64,000 nucleotides of DNA from Artocarpus heterophyllus (GCA_025403435.1 CM046344.1:22673652-22737651), one strand, 5' to 3'; shown: positions 12,189 to 25,500, counted from the stretch's first letter. Notes: a model not told the origin generated them from the letters alone. Numbers and translations: made by a program.

Positions 12189-13050
12189 ATGTCTAAAAAT
12201 GCTTTATCATCGATACTTGACAAAAACCAATTAACCGGTGAGAACTATAACGATTGAAAACGGAACCTAGACATCGTCCTATCCTTTGTGAAATTGAAAT
12301 ATATTTTTACAACTCCTTGTCCTCCCGAGCCTACAGGAGACTGAAGTAATGAGCAATTCCAAGCGTACGACCGCTGGAAAGATGCTAATGATCAGGCCCG
12401 CTGCTATGTTATGGCCAGCATGAACAACGTGCTGCAGGCTCAACATCAGGATTATGAGACTGCGAAGTAGATCTTGGATAATCTTGAGGACATGTTTGGA
12501 GGCCAGGCCATAACAAAGCGGCAAGGGGCGCTTTGGTAACACTTAAACTGTAGACAGAGACCGGGGACATCTGTAAAGGAGCACATGATGTTGGTCATGG
12601 GTTACCTCACTGACGCTCAAACCAATGGAGCCGACATCAATGCTGAAACTCAGATGAATATGGTCTTTGAGACTCTGTCTAAGGAATTTATTCCATTTAG
12701 AGCTACTTTTAATTTAAGCAATAGACGGGATATGACCTTGACAGAACTGATGAAACAGTTACAGGAGTTTGAACTACTGATCAGGGAGTCTCCTGCTGGT
12801 GGTGAGGCCAACATGGTAGCTGCTTCTGGTTCCAATCCTAACTCTGGGAATGGAAAGAAGCAACGGGCCAAGAGTGGGAAGTCTTCTATTCCTCCTACTA
12901 CCAAGAGCAAGAAGAAGAAGAAGAAGAACCCAAAGAAGCTTAAGTGCTTCTTCTGTGGTAAGGTCGGGCATATAAAGAAGCATTGCAAGGACTTCCTTTC
13001 CAAGGGAGGTAGGTGTGATCTTCTATATTTAGAAACTTGTTTGGTTTAGG
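12189..13050 (+). pseudogene. Copia-1 GAG (broken)
   Basis: Capsid/nucleocapsid remnant starting at the ATG of MSK (12189). Ends in a lysine-rich stretch and a CCHC zinc knuckle (CFFCGKVGHIKKHC, about 12947-12988). In-frame stops include TGA at about 12256 (W in Copia-3), TGA at about 12341, TAG in place of CAG at about 12468, and TAG near 13047 where Copia-3 has GAG. The segment around 12535 is also altered relative to Copia-3. It would bind genomic RNA and build the particle if intact. Confidence 0.88.
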
Positions 13051-16000
13051 AATCCAGTGACATCTGGGTCATAGATTCCGGTGCAACTAATCATGTTTGT
13101 GTTTCTCTGTAGGGATTCAAAGAAACGAGAAGTCTACTACGTGAAGACTTAACGCTTTGGATGGGCGATGGATCCTTGGTCTCAGCGGAAGCAGTGGGAG
13201 ATGTCCATCTTTATTTTTATAATTATAGGAATTTAATTTTGCGAGATTGTTTTTATGTTCCTAAATTTAAAAAGAATTTAATTTCTGTATCTTCTTTATT
13301 TAAAGACTCCTACGTGGTATCTTTTATTGAAAAAGTGGTGATTCGTAAAAACAAATCTTTTATCTGTTCTGGATGGATGCAAAATAATCTATATTTTATC
13401 AAACCTAAGATGGACTTATTGCTTAATGCTGAGATAAATGATAATAACTTAAAAAGACTTAAAACTTCCCACTCTAATAATACTTATCTTTGGCATTTGC
13501 GCCTTGGCCATATTAACCTGAATTGGATTCAAAGGTTGGTAAGGGATGGACCTTTAAGTCACTTAAAGGTGGAATCTATACCTCAATGTGAGTCTTGTTT
13601 GAAGGGTGAAATGACTAAAAGACATAGGGCCGAAGGGGTTCTAGAACTTGTGCATAGTGATGTTTGCGGACCGATGAACATCCGGGCACGAGGAGGGTAT
13701 GAGTACTTCGTCACTTTTATTGACGATTACTCAAGATATGGGTATGTGTACCTAATGCACCACAAAAGCGAAAGTTATGATAAGTTTAGGGAGTTTCGGG
13801 CTGAAGTGGAAAAGCAATTGGGTAGACCCATAAAGGCACTTCGATCTGATCGAGGTGGGGAATACCTTTCTGATGAGTTCTTGGGACACTTGTTAGAGAA
13901 TGGGATTTTATCCCATTTGACTGTGCCGGGCACTCCGCAGCAGAATGGCATAGCGGAGAGAAGGAATAGGACTTTGTTGGACATGATTAGGTCCATGATG
14001 AGTTATTCATCATTGCCTTTATCCTTTTGGGGATATGCACTACAAAACACATGTTATCTTTTGAACAATGTGCCTTCAAAATCGGTCTCTAAAACTCCTC
14101 ACGAGTTGTGGACAAGACGGAAGACATCCTTAAACCATATTTGCATATGGGGACGTCCGGCTCATGTCCTATTTAAGGATCCGAATAAGTTGGAAGCACG
14201 TTCGGAAGTTTGCATGTTTGTAGGATATCCAAAAGGGACTAAAGGGGGTTATTTTTATAACCCAAAGGAAAATAAAGTCGTGGTTTCAACTAATGCAACT
14301 TTCCTTGAGGAGAGTTACATGGACGACTTTAAACCTCAAAGCAAAGTGGTGCTTGAGGAGTTAAGGGGTGATTCGTTCACTCCGGAGGTTCCAAACAAAA
14401 CCATTCCGATTGGTGTAGAAAAACCAAACAAACCTAAACAACAACCTCAGGGGCATCGGCGTAGTGGGAAGATCGGACGTCAACCTGAGAGGTATATGTT
14501 CAATGGGGAGGTCTTTTTGGCTGAACCGGATGAACATGACAGGGATCCTTATACTTACGCAGAAGGCATGGAGGATGTTGATCCAAGACTCTGGACAGAG
14601 GCCATGAACATTGAGATGAAGTCCATGGAGACTAATCGGGTCTGGGAGCTTGTGGATCTTCCCGAAGGGGTAAAACCCATAGGGTGTAAGTGGATCTACA
14701 AGAGGAAAAGAGGAGTGGATGGAAAGGTCAAAACCTTTAAGGCTAGACTGGTAGCTAAGGGTTATACGCAAAAGGAAGGAATCGATTATGAGGAAACCTT
14801 TTTGCCTGTAGCCATGCTTAAGTCCATCCAGATTTCTTGTCTATAGCTGCCGCTCTTGATTACGAGATTTGGTAGATGGATGTCAAGACGGCTTTTCTGA
14901 ATGGCTATCTTGATGAGTCCATCTATATGGAACAACCAGATGGGTTCAAGGTCGCGGGTCAAGAGGGTAAGGTTTGTAAGCGGCTAAAGTCTATTTATGG
15001 AATTAAGCAGGCTTCTCATTCTTGAAACATAAGATTTGATCAAGTGATCAAGACTTATGGGTTCTCACAAAACGTGGATGAACCATGTGTTTACAAACAC
15101 ATTAAGGATAGGAAGGTAGTTTTTCTACTGCTCTATGTAGATGACATTCTGCTAATTGGCAATGACGTTGGGGCGTTGTCATCGGTAAAATTATGGTTGA
15201 CCAAGCAGTTTGACATGAAGGACTTGGGTGAGGCTAATTTTGTTCTCGGTATCCAGATCTTTCGGGATAGGAAGAATAAAATGATAGCTTTGTCTCAGGC
15301 CGACTACATAGATAAAATTCTCAGGAGGTTTGCAATGCAGGATTCCAAGAAAGGTGGGCAACCATCTAGGTCTTGAATTACTCTTTCTAAGAAAGACTCT
15401 CCAAAGTCTTATGAAGAAAGAGAATACATGAAGAAGGTGCCTTATGCTTCGGCAGTGGGTAGTCTTATGTATGCCATGCTTTGCACACGACCGGATATTA
15501 GCTATGCGGTCAGGATTGTAAGTCAATTTCAGGCGGATCCAGGACCGAACCATTGGGTTACGGTAAAGCATATTTTCAAGTACCTGAGAAGGACTCGAGG
15601 GTATATGCTTGTGTATTCGTGTGAGGATTTAGCTCCTCTAGGTACACTGATTCAGATTTTCAATCCTGTCTGGATTCTAAGAAATCGACTTCGGGGTTTG
15701 TGTTTACTCTGGGTGGCGGTGCCATTAGTTGGAGAAGTGCGAAGCAAGATTGCACTTCGGATTCAACGATGGAAGCCGAGTATGTGGTGGCTAGTGATGC
15801 TTCTAAAGAAGCAGCGTGGCTCCGCAAGTTCCTTAGGGATCTTGAGGTAGTTCCTGGTATGGATAAGGCGGTATCACTGTACTATGATAACAGTGCGGTG
15901 GTAGCTAATGCTAAGGAACCAAGATTTCACAAGAAGAGTAAGCATATTGATCAGAAGTATCATGTGAGAAAGGACTTCGTTGAGGGCGGGCATGTCACGG

Positions 16001-16122
16001 TGTGCAAGATCGCGTCAGAGGACAATTTAGCTGATCCATTTACAAAGACACTTACTGGGAGAGTCTTCGAGAGGCATGTGGAAGCTATGGGAATGCAAAA
16101 TTTGCTGTATTTACTCACTTAG
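13051..16122 (+). pseudogene. Copia-1 pol: protease, integrase, RT, RNase H (broken)
   Basis: Protease motif DSGATNH at about 13077. The longest open piece, 13161-14846, carries the integrase zinc finger ([12 protein letters not shown]...CESC), all three DDE acids (D in [10 protein letters not shown] in [10 protein letters not shown] in [11 protein letters not shown]) and the start of RT. RT continues with YVDD at 15134-15145; RNase H starts near 15700 (SDSTMEAEYV). Breaks: stop TAG about 13111; deletion of the residues between MTKR and RAE near 13623; frameshift near 14831; stops near 14873 (CAG to TAG), 15024 (W to TGA) and 15374; frameshift near 15641. Ends at 16122. Confidence 0.92.
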
Positions 16123-16124
16123 TG

Positions 16125-16136
16125 CAAGTGGGAGAT
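16125..16136 (+). other. Copia-1 polypurine tract
   Basis: CAAGTGGGAGAT immediately before the 3' LTR, as expected for plus-strand DNA priming. Confidence 0.85.
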
Positions 16137-18150
16137 TGTTAGACATGTATGCCCTAAGGAGTAAAAATGTAATACGTTTTTGGAGACATTTTTATCAATA
16201 AAGAATTTATTCGTTTATATATACCAAATCTTGTCCTCTTTATGTTCATATTTGTTGAATGTATGATAAGCAAACAGTAGTCTGAGACTGTCAGTCTAAA
16301 CCTCTAAGAATTGGGCATATGATGGGATGATTATGCGGAAGACACGATTCTTAAGGTGACGGTCTAAAACATATGATCCGCAATCGAGGGAATAAAGTTG
16401 GGCGCTTTATTCATGTAAAGATTGTTATGTTGTCTATATCCCTTTTGGGAGATGGTTTGTCTTGACCATCGGAGTTGGACTCCGTGAATAGAAACATTGG
16501 CACGTTGTCATAGGTGACGATGTGTTGGATCGGGACATAAAGTGAATTGATTTGGATTAATAATTCTGTCTTGGCAAATCGATTCACTTTGGACAGACAT
16601 TTGTACTGTATCTTAATCCTGAGATGAATAGTGGGACCGTTGTCTCGACTTGTGTCTTTTGATGTACCAATGGGTGACTCCCACATCTCTATAGTGGTAT
16701 GCATGCCGGTACGTTGGAGGCATGACTCTTGATAGCGTAGACTTGTTATTCATAGATATGGAATCCATAGCTCCTCTTTACGAGTAATGACATCCTCTTA
16801 TATGCGTTGTCCTGTAATTGGAAAATTGGAGCGCTCAACCATTTGGATACATAGGTGTAACCGAATGGTATACTATCTTTGGATGGTAAGTTTTCTAATG
16901 GTGAGACAATGGAACGTAAGATAAAAATAATCGGGAAGGTAAGACAGAACTTGTCCTTAAGCTGATTATGGATGATCATATGGGGATACGATACACTATG
17001 ATATGTCATGGAGACTTAGCTACACAAGCTTTGTAATTCTATAAAGTTCAAGAGTGCAGCTCCAAGCTTTTAGTGGAGTAGCGTTGGAGTTGATAATTGT
17101 GAAATGTATATCTGGGATATTGGGTTTCATAATTATCATGAGCTTGAACTTTATATGTCCATTTTGGTCCCCTTTGCTAGCTCACAAAATCCTGTAACGA
17201 CACGACGTGCTTTTCCAATAATTGGTGACTTATGTCGGATTTATCAGATTGGTTTAAAATTTGTTAGAATCAAATAATTCATGTCTGTTTATCGGTTGAA
17301 TTAATTTTGTAAGAAATTAGTTCGAGATAAACTTGTTGAATTATTGCGATCAGATAATTCTTGTCTGTTTATCGGTTGTTTTAATTTTGGACAAAATTAG
17401 AACAAGATAAACTTGTAGAATTATTGTGAATTGATTTATTTTCTTAGAGATTATCTTGATAAAGTTTGTTTTGATCAGATAACTTCTCTATTGGGTTATT
17501 TGAATCAAAACTGAGACTTTATCCTCTAGAATTTTGGGTGGAAAAAAAAAGATTTGTGGAGATTTTTTCTCGGGAGATCGGCCTGTCGAATGACGTGGTC
17601 GGCCTGCCGAACTGGCCTGTTCTGCCTGTCGATCAACGGAGATAAGATTACGCGTTTTCACACGGATCTTATCAGATATTGATCCGAACTTAATTCTGTT
17701 TTGAGTTTTTGAGACCTAATTTGATATGGACTGACCTCAGGACCAATAGGTATAAAAAGGGAGTGAGTCTTATGATTTACTCAGATCAATTTGAGAGATT
17801 AAGAGTGATACTCTTCTAGTAAGCATCTGAAAACTCCCTGAGAGCTTTTGTTCACAAATCACGAGCACTAGCTTTGGGTTCTCTCTATTGGTTGGAAGGA
17901 GAGTCACCGGTGGATGAGCTGTAAGTGTGAGCCCACACTCACTCCGGTTGTGGATTGAGAATAGCAAAGAAGACCAGTTGGTTGAGGCTCTTCTGGAACG
18001 TTACTTCTCTACATAGGTTGCGGAGGTTCTTCGGCACACTGAGATTAGTAAGATCTGTCTAATTTATACATATAACATGTCAAGCTTGTGTTTTGGAAAT
18101 TACTCTGATGAAAAATTTTTAAAATTCCGCTGTGCACTTTGTTTCCAATA
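16137..18150 (+). repeat. Copia-1 3' LTR
   Basis: 2,014 bp, TGTTAGACATGTATGCCC...GTTTCCAATA. Nearly identical to the 5' LTR. Its TCGGCCTGCCGA array (about 17577-17640) is one unit shorter than that of the 5' LTR: the CAGACTGTTCAGCCTGCTGA segment is absent. Confidence 0.95.
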
Positions 18151-18459
18151 GAACAGTTTTATGAAAAGGTTTAATAATGAATGTTTATGCTGTAACACCC
18201 GTCTATTTTATGTAACGGACCACATTAAGTTAGTAACGTTATTAAGGAATGTTATTAATAAATCATGTTATATGATATGATATGTGATGTGCGTGTTACT
18301 AACTTTTTATGTCAAGTTTTGTGACATGCGACGACCGCATGGGATCGTTGTGCTCTTGTGTTCATGTGAAATTCTAAGTATATGTTTATTTATGATGCAA
18401 TATATGATTATTTATGATGCAATGATGTATGAATGTTTTATGTTATGGCATTGAATGAC

Positions 18460-18585
18460 AGACCGACATGCCGAACTTTTAAGATCGACAGGCCGAACTT
18501 CTTGCTCGAAATCGGCAGGCCGAAGAAACCCACCGGCAGGCCGAACTTGCTGGAACCGACAGGCCAAACACGGCTGACAAGCAGT
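18460..18585 (+). repeat. TCGGCAGGCCGA array, left array of Gypsy-2 5' LTR
   Basis: Five units (ACCGACATGCCGAA, ATCGACAGGCCGAA, ATCGGCAGGCCGAA, ACCGGCAGGCCGAA, ACCGACAGGCCAAA) at about 20-30 bp steps. The 3' LTR has six. Confidence 0.85.
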
Positions 18586-20589
18586 CAGCAGAAATTCTCC
18601 AAAATTATGGCTGAGTTAATTACATTAATTGGGTGAATTAATATGATTAATTGGCATAATAATGGAATGTTTTTATCAGTTTAGGAAATTAAAGGATTTG
18701 ATTTGCATTGATTTGTATTATTTTAAGAGGTTTCCTATTTTTAGGAGGTAAGATTGATGATGTTTGACCTTCCTTTTCTTTCTCTTCCTTTTCCCACGCC
18801 AATCACCCTCTTAACAGTCAGAAATTTCTGACTTAATGAAGAGTAATGACTCTTCATTATACACATTACGTTAGAATTTTTTTTTTTTTGACGCTCCTTC
18901 CTCAGATATTCACCCCTCTCTTTCATTCATTTTTGAGACATCCTTTCATTCTCTTTTCTTCTTTTCTTCTCCATGAGTTCTCTCTCTCTCTCACTAAAAC
19001 TCTCTACATATATTGAAGGAAAAGTCTTATTTCGTTGATTGAAATCAAGGGGTTTTGAGAAGAAAGTCTTCTAAGGTAAGGACTCAAGTATTTGTAAATT
19101 TAAAAAGATATTCTCCCCTCAAATTCGTCTACAATATCCTCTCTAGGTATTGTATTTTGTTTTGTGTTTTTATTATGATTCTCATGAATGTTATGTGTGA
19201 TGTTTCTTCACGATTCACGTCTTTTCGGTAGTTTTATGAAAAATGAATACTTCTGTCTTCTACCCTTCACAGTAATGTTATTGGTTAATTTTGATGTATA
19301 AAAAAAAAATGTAATGTTCATTCAAGGGGTAAAAATGATGTTTTCTTGATAATGTTGTTTTTTTTTGGGATTTTCGTTTTATTAAACGTTTTATGTATTT
19401 ACATGATTTTGTGATAATAAAATAATTTTATGCATATTAAAATGTATGGTTTGTTTTTATATGCTTAAGGTAATTTTTATAATTAAAGAAAAATCATAAT
19501 AACATGTTTATGTGATGACAATGTTTATGGTTATGAATTATTGATTATAATGGATGAAATGAAAAAATATATATGTGATAATAATTTCATGTTTTACGAT
19601 GATGGTTATGAATTATGAGATGAATGTATTTGAGAAATGTTATATGCATGGATGTTTTATGATACATATTAATGTATTGCATCTTTAAAATGAAAAATGG
19701 CATGAACACTCAAGGAACGAGCACTATGAAACCGCGGCGTCGTCACCGGATCACGTTAAGGTTAAGTAAGCTAACGATAAGGTAAGTACATTCTCACTTG
19801 CAACATGACACTTGTTTTTACAAGGTTTAATGATATGTTTACAAGGATATTCATGATGATTTTATGATGATTTTTTTTTTCCTTAAAGGATTTCTTATGA
19901 AAGATTTTCATGATTTTAAAGATATGCATGTATGATGATGACATGTTTCAAAGTATGAAAAGTATGTATATATGTATCACCTAATAAGTGTTACACACCC
20001 AATGTTATGAAATGTTATGTTATGATGTCATGTTTGGTTTGGGATTAGCTACCCTTCTCCTCTCTTGACGGCGCGCGCCTATGATGATTATTATGGTGAA
20101 ACACTTGGGCCCTTAAGATAAAATAGATTAAGTTTTAAAATGGTTAACGTTACGAAAAATATGTTCTATGAAATTGTGCTTAAGGCACTTTTATGATACG
20201 ATGATAATGATGATGATGTTGATAATGTTTATGAAATGTTTTAAAAATTGTGAGAATTATATGTACTTACTAAGCGTTAGCTTAATCATGTTTTGTATGT
20301 CATGTTGCAGATAAGGGTAAGAGAGTCATGGAATAGGAGGAAGACGTGGGAAGGCGTGTGAGCAACATGAACGATGAATTGTAACTGGAAGCACACCATG
20401 AAAAAAAAAATGATTTTATGATTTAATCAAGTTTTATATTTTGAACATATATTTTTTTATGTTAAGTTTTAAGAATACTTACATTATGGTTTAATAAGGT
20501 ATTTTATCATTTTTAATGAATTATGAACTTCCGCTATATTTTACGTAAAGTTGGTATGTTTTAAGTTAAGTTTTCCAAAGGAATTTGGT

Positions 20590-20790
20590 CTCAGACGGCC
20601 TGCTGAACTCTGTGGCCGGCCTGCCGAAGACCAGAAGTTCGGCCTGCCGATTAATTTTTCCGGTCTGCCGAACATGGAGGAATTTTCAATCTGTATTGCA
20701 AAGCCTCTGCCAGCCTACCGGTAGAGGAAACACCGGCCTGTCGAAGATGATCGGACTGCCGAAGTCCCAAGTTTGGCCTGTCGAATTGTG
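20590..20790 (+). repeat. TCGGCCTGCCGA array, right array of Gypsy-2 5' LTR
   Basis: About eight units in the CCT orientation (GACGGCCTGCTGAA, GCCGGCCTGCCGAA, TTCGGCCTGCCGAT, CCGGTCTGCCGAA, CCGGCCTGTCGAA, TCGGACTGCCGAA, TTGGCCTGTCGAA), inverted relative to the left array. Confidence 0.85.
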
Positions 20791-21147
20791 GGAATAAATG
20801 GATTTCAAATGATGTATTGATCTAAGAGAATTAATGTGTTATTTTTATAAGTCCTGATTTTTACAATTTGATAAACCTATATATATATTAATGAATAAGT
20901 TCATGATTGATCTAAGTATAATTGAATAAATTATTATATGGAATAAGTTAAACATTGATATTCTAAACAATGATAAGTTTAAAAAAAAAAAAAACGTATG
21001 AATGGATTCTGGTAATGTAAGTTTAAATACTTTTAAAATCAATAGTAACGATTAAGTTTGTTATTATTTATATAAATGTTTATGCATGTACGAATGTAAG
21101 TATGTAACGATATCTGTGACGTCCGATTTAAGGGGCGTTACAGGCTT

Positions 21148-21158
21148 TGGTATCAGAG
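21148..21158 (+). other. Gypsy-2 primer-binding site
   Basis: TGGTATCAGAG five bases after the LTR; initiator tRNA-Met type. Confidence 0.85.
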
Positions 21159-21375
21159 AAAATCTTCCAATTACAATTCATATCGCCACACGTCAATCCA
21201 AGTCCTCCAAGTAAGTATGATATTAAGTTAGATGTATTGATGCAAGTATGATGATAGGATTAAGGTTTGATTTATTAATGATTAATGACATAGTAGTGAA
21301 AACTTGTCCCATAAATGGAAGATTATTTCTAAGTCCTAATTATTTTAGGAAATTACGATAGACGGCCACAGAAGA

Positions 21376-22560
21376 ATGCAGACCCGCACCCAGACCAACG
21401 AGAGACTTATGACGATGATCGCCGAACTACAAAGGCAGTTGGAAGATCAATGAAGGGAAATAGCTGCATTAAGGGCCAACGGCCAGAATGGTGAACAACG
21501 AGGCAATGATGTGACTCCTTCTCCTCCGCAGCCACAAGTACAAGTAGATGAAGTCCCAGCTCTTGTTGCTGAACCAAGAGCAGCCTATTAGGAACCTCTT
21601 CTGGTCAAATGGAAGAGAGTCAAGCCAGCTGACTTTGAGGGTTCAAAGGACCCATTAGTCGCTCAGGGATGGTTAAAGACGATCGAAGCCACTCTGAGAC
21701 TCATGGATTGCACGGACAACGAAAAGGTCCTCTGTGCCTCATACTGCCTTACCATGGAGGCCAGGATATGGTGGGACGGCATCGAACAAAGCAGAAATGT
21801 TGAAGAGATGTCATGGGCGGACTTTGTTCACGAGTTCAACATGAAGTTCTTCCACATGAATGTTACGAGGAAGCATTATGAGGAGTTTGAAAGCCTACGC
21901 CAGGGGGATATGACAGTCACTGATGTGGTGACAAAGTTTGACTAGCTAGCTCGCCTATGCCCAGGGATGGTTCTAAACGAAGGTGAAAGGGTCAGAAGGT
22001 TGATCAGGGCCCTTAGACCAGACATTACTGCAATTGTTGATGGGGCTAGTCCACCAAGGACCCAAGAACAGGTTGTTATGAGGGCCCAGCGTGTTGAGTT
22101 TCACTTGTCAAAGTTAAGAAGGAATCAGCCTCAGCCCAACCAGCAGGCCAACAATGCCAACAACCAGAACCGCCCTCCCCACAGGAACAACAACAACAAC
22201 AATAGCAGCAGCAACAACAACAGTCAAAACTGGAGAAACAATAAGAGGAAAGGTAATCCTCAACAACAGCAGGGCCAAGACAACAAAAGGCACAATGATG
22301 GTCAGCGCAACAATAATGACATGCGATTCCAACCATGTGCTAAATGCGAAAAGAAACATCCAGGGGAATGCCGATTGGGGACCAACCAATGTTTCATATG
22401 TGGGCGTGAAGACCATTTCGTAAAGAACTGCCCTAAACTGATGAATGCTAATGCCCCGCAGAGACCTCCTCCTCAAGCCTAGCTGCATCAGATGCAAGCC
22501 TCCCTTGAAGGGCCACTAATTAGTCAAGGGAGACTTGAAGCCCCACCGACAAATGCCTGA
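21376..22560 (+). pseudogene. Gypsy-2 gag (five in-frame stops)
   Basis: Single frame from the ATG at 21376. N-terminal coiled-coil-like segment, retrotransposon gag domain (VKPADFEGSKDPLVAQGWL to LRQGDMTVTDVVTKFD), a second half with EGERVRRLIRALRPDI, an Asn/Gln-rich linker of CAA/AAC runs (22130-22330) and a CCHC knuckle (CFICGREDHFVKNC, about 22390-22431). Stops: TGA 21451, TAG 21589, TAG 21943, TAG 22480, TGA 22558. All fit CAG to TAG or CGA to TGA changes. No frameshift is needed. Confidence 0.92.
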
Positions 22561-25500
22561 ATCTACGCCATGACAAAAGAACAAGTGGCTGCTGAAGCCT
22601 CCAATGTGGTCACAGGTCAGATAACAAGCTTATGTAATGATGTTTATGTTCTTTTTGATACGGGTGCCATGCATTCTTTGTATCTATGTCACATGCTAAG
22701 AAGTTAGGGGTTCGTTTAGAGCCTATAAGACAGGGATTTACTACGACACTACCCTCCGGGGAAGTGATATTATCCACGCATTGTTTGCGTAAAGTACCCC
22801 TATGGATTTCTGATAGGGAACTTTTCATCGACCTCATTGTGATCGACATGCATGACTATGACATGATCCTTGGGATTGATTTCCTAAGTAAGTATAATGC
22901 CGCAATCGAATGCCGAAAACGAAATGTGATCTTCCATCCTGAAGGTGATCAGAAATTTGTTTATGTTGGCGAGACCAGGAAGAAACCTCATATGTTTCTA
23001 TCGGCAATGAAAGCAAGGAAGCTTTTGGCAAGTGGCTGCATGGGCTATCTGGCAAACGTTGTAGACAAAAGCCAAGAAGGAAAGACAAGAATGGAAGATG
23101 TACATGTTGTTCATGAATATGAAGATGTGTTTCCTGATGATCTAACGAGTCTACCGCTAGAAAGAGAAGTTGAATTCGAGATTGAGCTCGCTCCAGGCAC
23201 CGAACCAATCTTTAAAGTGCCTTACAGAATGGCCCCGATAGAATTAAAAGAGCTTCACACACAATTAAAGGAGCTACTGGACAAGGGATTTATCAGGCCA
23301 AGTCACTCACCTTGGGGTGCTCCAGTTTTATTTGTGAAAAAGAAGGATGGCACTATGAGACTCTGCATTGACTACAGAGAACTGAATAAGGTGACGATTA
23401 AGAACAAGTATCCATTGCCTCGAATTGATGATTTGTTTAATCAGCTCAAGGGTGCATCAGTGTTCTCAAAGATTGATCTACGATCAGGATATCACTAGTT
23501 GAAGATCAAAGAAGGAGATATCCCCAAGACTGCTTTCAGGTCGAGGTATGGTCACCATGAATTTGTGGTTATGCCTTTCGGTCTGACAAATGCACCTGCT
23601 GCCTTTATGGATTTGATGAACAGGGTATTCAAGGATTTCCTCGATAAATTTGTTGTTGTATTTATCGATGATATTCTTGTCTACTCGAAGAATCAGGAAG
23701 AGCATGAGGAGCATTTAAGGATTGTGCTGGAGACTTTGAGAAGACACCAGCTATATGCTAAGTTCTCTAAATGCGAGTTTTGGCTTGATAAAATGTCATT
23801 CTTGGGGCATGTTATTTCGAAGGATGGGATTATGGTGGACCCGGCCAAAGTAGAAGCCGTACTCAATTGGAAGCAATCGATGAATGCAAGTGAAATAAGA
23901 AGCTTCTTGGGTCTAGCAGGTTACTATCAGAGATTTGTAGAAGATTTCTCCAAGATAGCAGCTCCACTCACAAACTTGACTCGCAAAGGAAAGAAGTATG
24001 AATGGACGGATGCATGTGAAAAGAGTTTTCAAGAACTGAAGAAAAGATTAATGACGGCTCCAGTGTTGGCAATTCCTGAGGGAAATGATGGGTTCGTAAT
24101 CTACAGTGATGCATCCAAGATGGGCCTAGGAGCTGTATTGATGTAGAATGAAAAGGTGATTGCTTATGCTTCAAGACAACTGAAAGACTACGAAAAGAAC
24201 TATCCTACTCACGATCTCGAGTTAGCAGCAGTTGTTTTTGCGTTGAAGATATGGAGACACTATTTATATGGGGTCCAATGCAAGATCTTCACTGATCATC
24301 AAAGTCTGAAGTACTTCTTCATGCAAAGAGACCTGAACATGAGACAACGAATATGGCTAGAGTTGGTGAAGGATTATGATTGTGAAATCCTATATCATCT
24401 TGGCAAAGCTAACCGAGTGGCTGATGCTTTAAGTAGGAATTCAGTTGCCACGTTGATGTCTATGCAAGCAATGTCTCCACCTCTAAGGAAGAAAATTCTA
24501 GACTTCGGTTTAGAACTTATAGCAGGTCAGCTATCAGCACTCTCTCTTGCTCCGACGATGTATGATGAAATTTAGAGTAAGCAAGATGACGACGTAAGCC
24601 TTGTAAGAATCAAGCAAGAAATGAAAGAAGAAAAATGTCAAGAGTTTCGTATTGCGGATGACGAAACTCTGTACCTTAAGGACCGTTTATGTGTTCCCAA
24701 TGTTGATGATTTAAGGGAAAGGATCTTGGCAGAAATTCATGACACTCCTTACTCTATTCATCTAGGTGCAACAAAGATGTATAATGATCTAAAGGGTAAC
24801 TTCTGGTGGTTTGGAATGAAACGTGATGTTGCAAAGTATGTGAAGAAATGTATGACATGTCAACAAGTAAAGGCTGAACACTAGAAACCTGGTGGTGAAC
24901 TACAGTCTATCCAAATACCGGAATGGAAATGGGAAGAAATAGCTATGGACTTCATTACTGGCTTACCCAGAACTACAAACGGTTATGACGTAATCTGGGT
25001 AGTTGTGGATCGACTGACGAAGACGGCGCATTTCATTCCTATCAAGATCACTTACTCTATGGAACGGTTAACAGAGCTTTATGTTAAGGAGATTGTACGA
25101 CTTCATGGGATTCCCAAGTTGATTATCTTAGATCGTGATGGCAGGTTCACATCTAAGTTTTGGAAGAGTGTCCAGACTGCAATGGGAACCAGGCTTCATT
25201 TCAGCACGACTTTTCATCCTCAGACTGACGGCCAAACAAAGAGGACGAATTTGATTCTAGAAGATATGCTGCGTGCGTGTTCTCTCGATTTTAAGACCAG
25301 CTGGTGTAAAATGTTGCCGTTAGCAGAGTTTGCTTACAACAACAGCTTTCAGGCGACCATTGGAATGGCACCATATGAAGCACTGTACGGACGAAAATGC
25401 AGGTCACCCATTTGTTGGCACGAAGCTGGTGAAAGGAAGTTGATGAAAAGTGTTGATACTGAAAGAACCGATTTTGTGAATGAAACGTCGGAGATGATAA

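Larger units (their letters stand above)
8467..18150 (+). mobile_element. Copia-1, full-length Ty1/copia element (degenerate)
   Basis: 9,684 bp with order LTR, tRNA-Met primer site, long leader, GAG, PR, IN, RT, RNase H, polypurine tract, LTR. IN before RT is the Copia order. TSD GAACA is exact (8462-8466 and 18151-18155). Copia-2 and Copia-3 belong to the same family. Multiple stops and frameshifts make this copy non-coding. Confidence 0.95.
18191..21142 (+). repeat. Gypsy-2 5' LTR
   Basis: 2,952 bp, TGTAACACCC...GGGGCGTTACA. Contains two TCGGCAGGCCGA arrays in opposite orientations (18460-18585 and 20590-20790), a pyrimidine-rich tract with CTCTCTCTCTC near 18978, a strong donor-like AAG/GTAAGG at 19075 and an acceptor-like TTGCAG at 20310. 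Confidence 0.94.

Noticed and set aside
12650..13003. Minus-strand Phe/Leu-rich ORFs
   Set aside because: Antisense of the lysine-rich Copia GAG (AAG repeats); the same appears at 56587 and, on the + strand, at 62979.
18741..18926. Lys/Arg-rich minus-strand ORF
   Set aside because: Antisense of the pyrimidine-rich LTR leader.
22076..22497. Cys-, Val- or Thr-rich small proteins in other frames
   Set aside because: Shadows of the CAA/AAC-rich Asn/Gln linker of Gypsy-2 gag.
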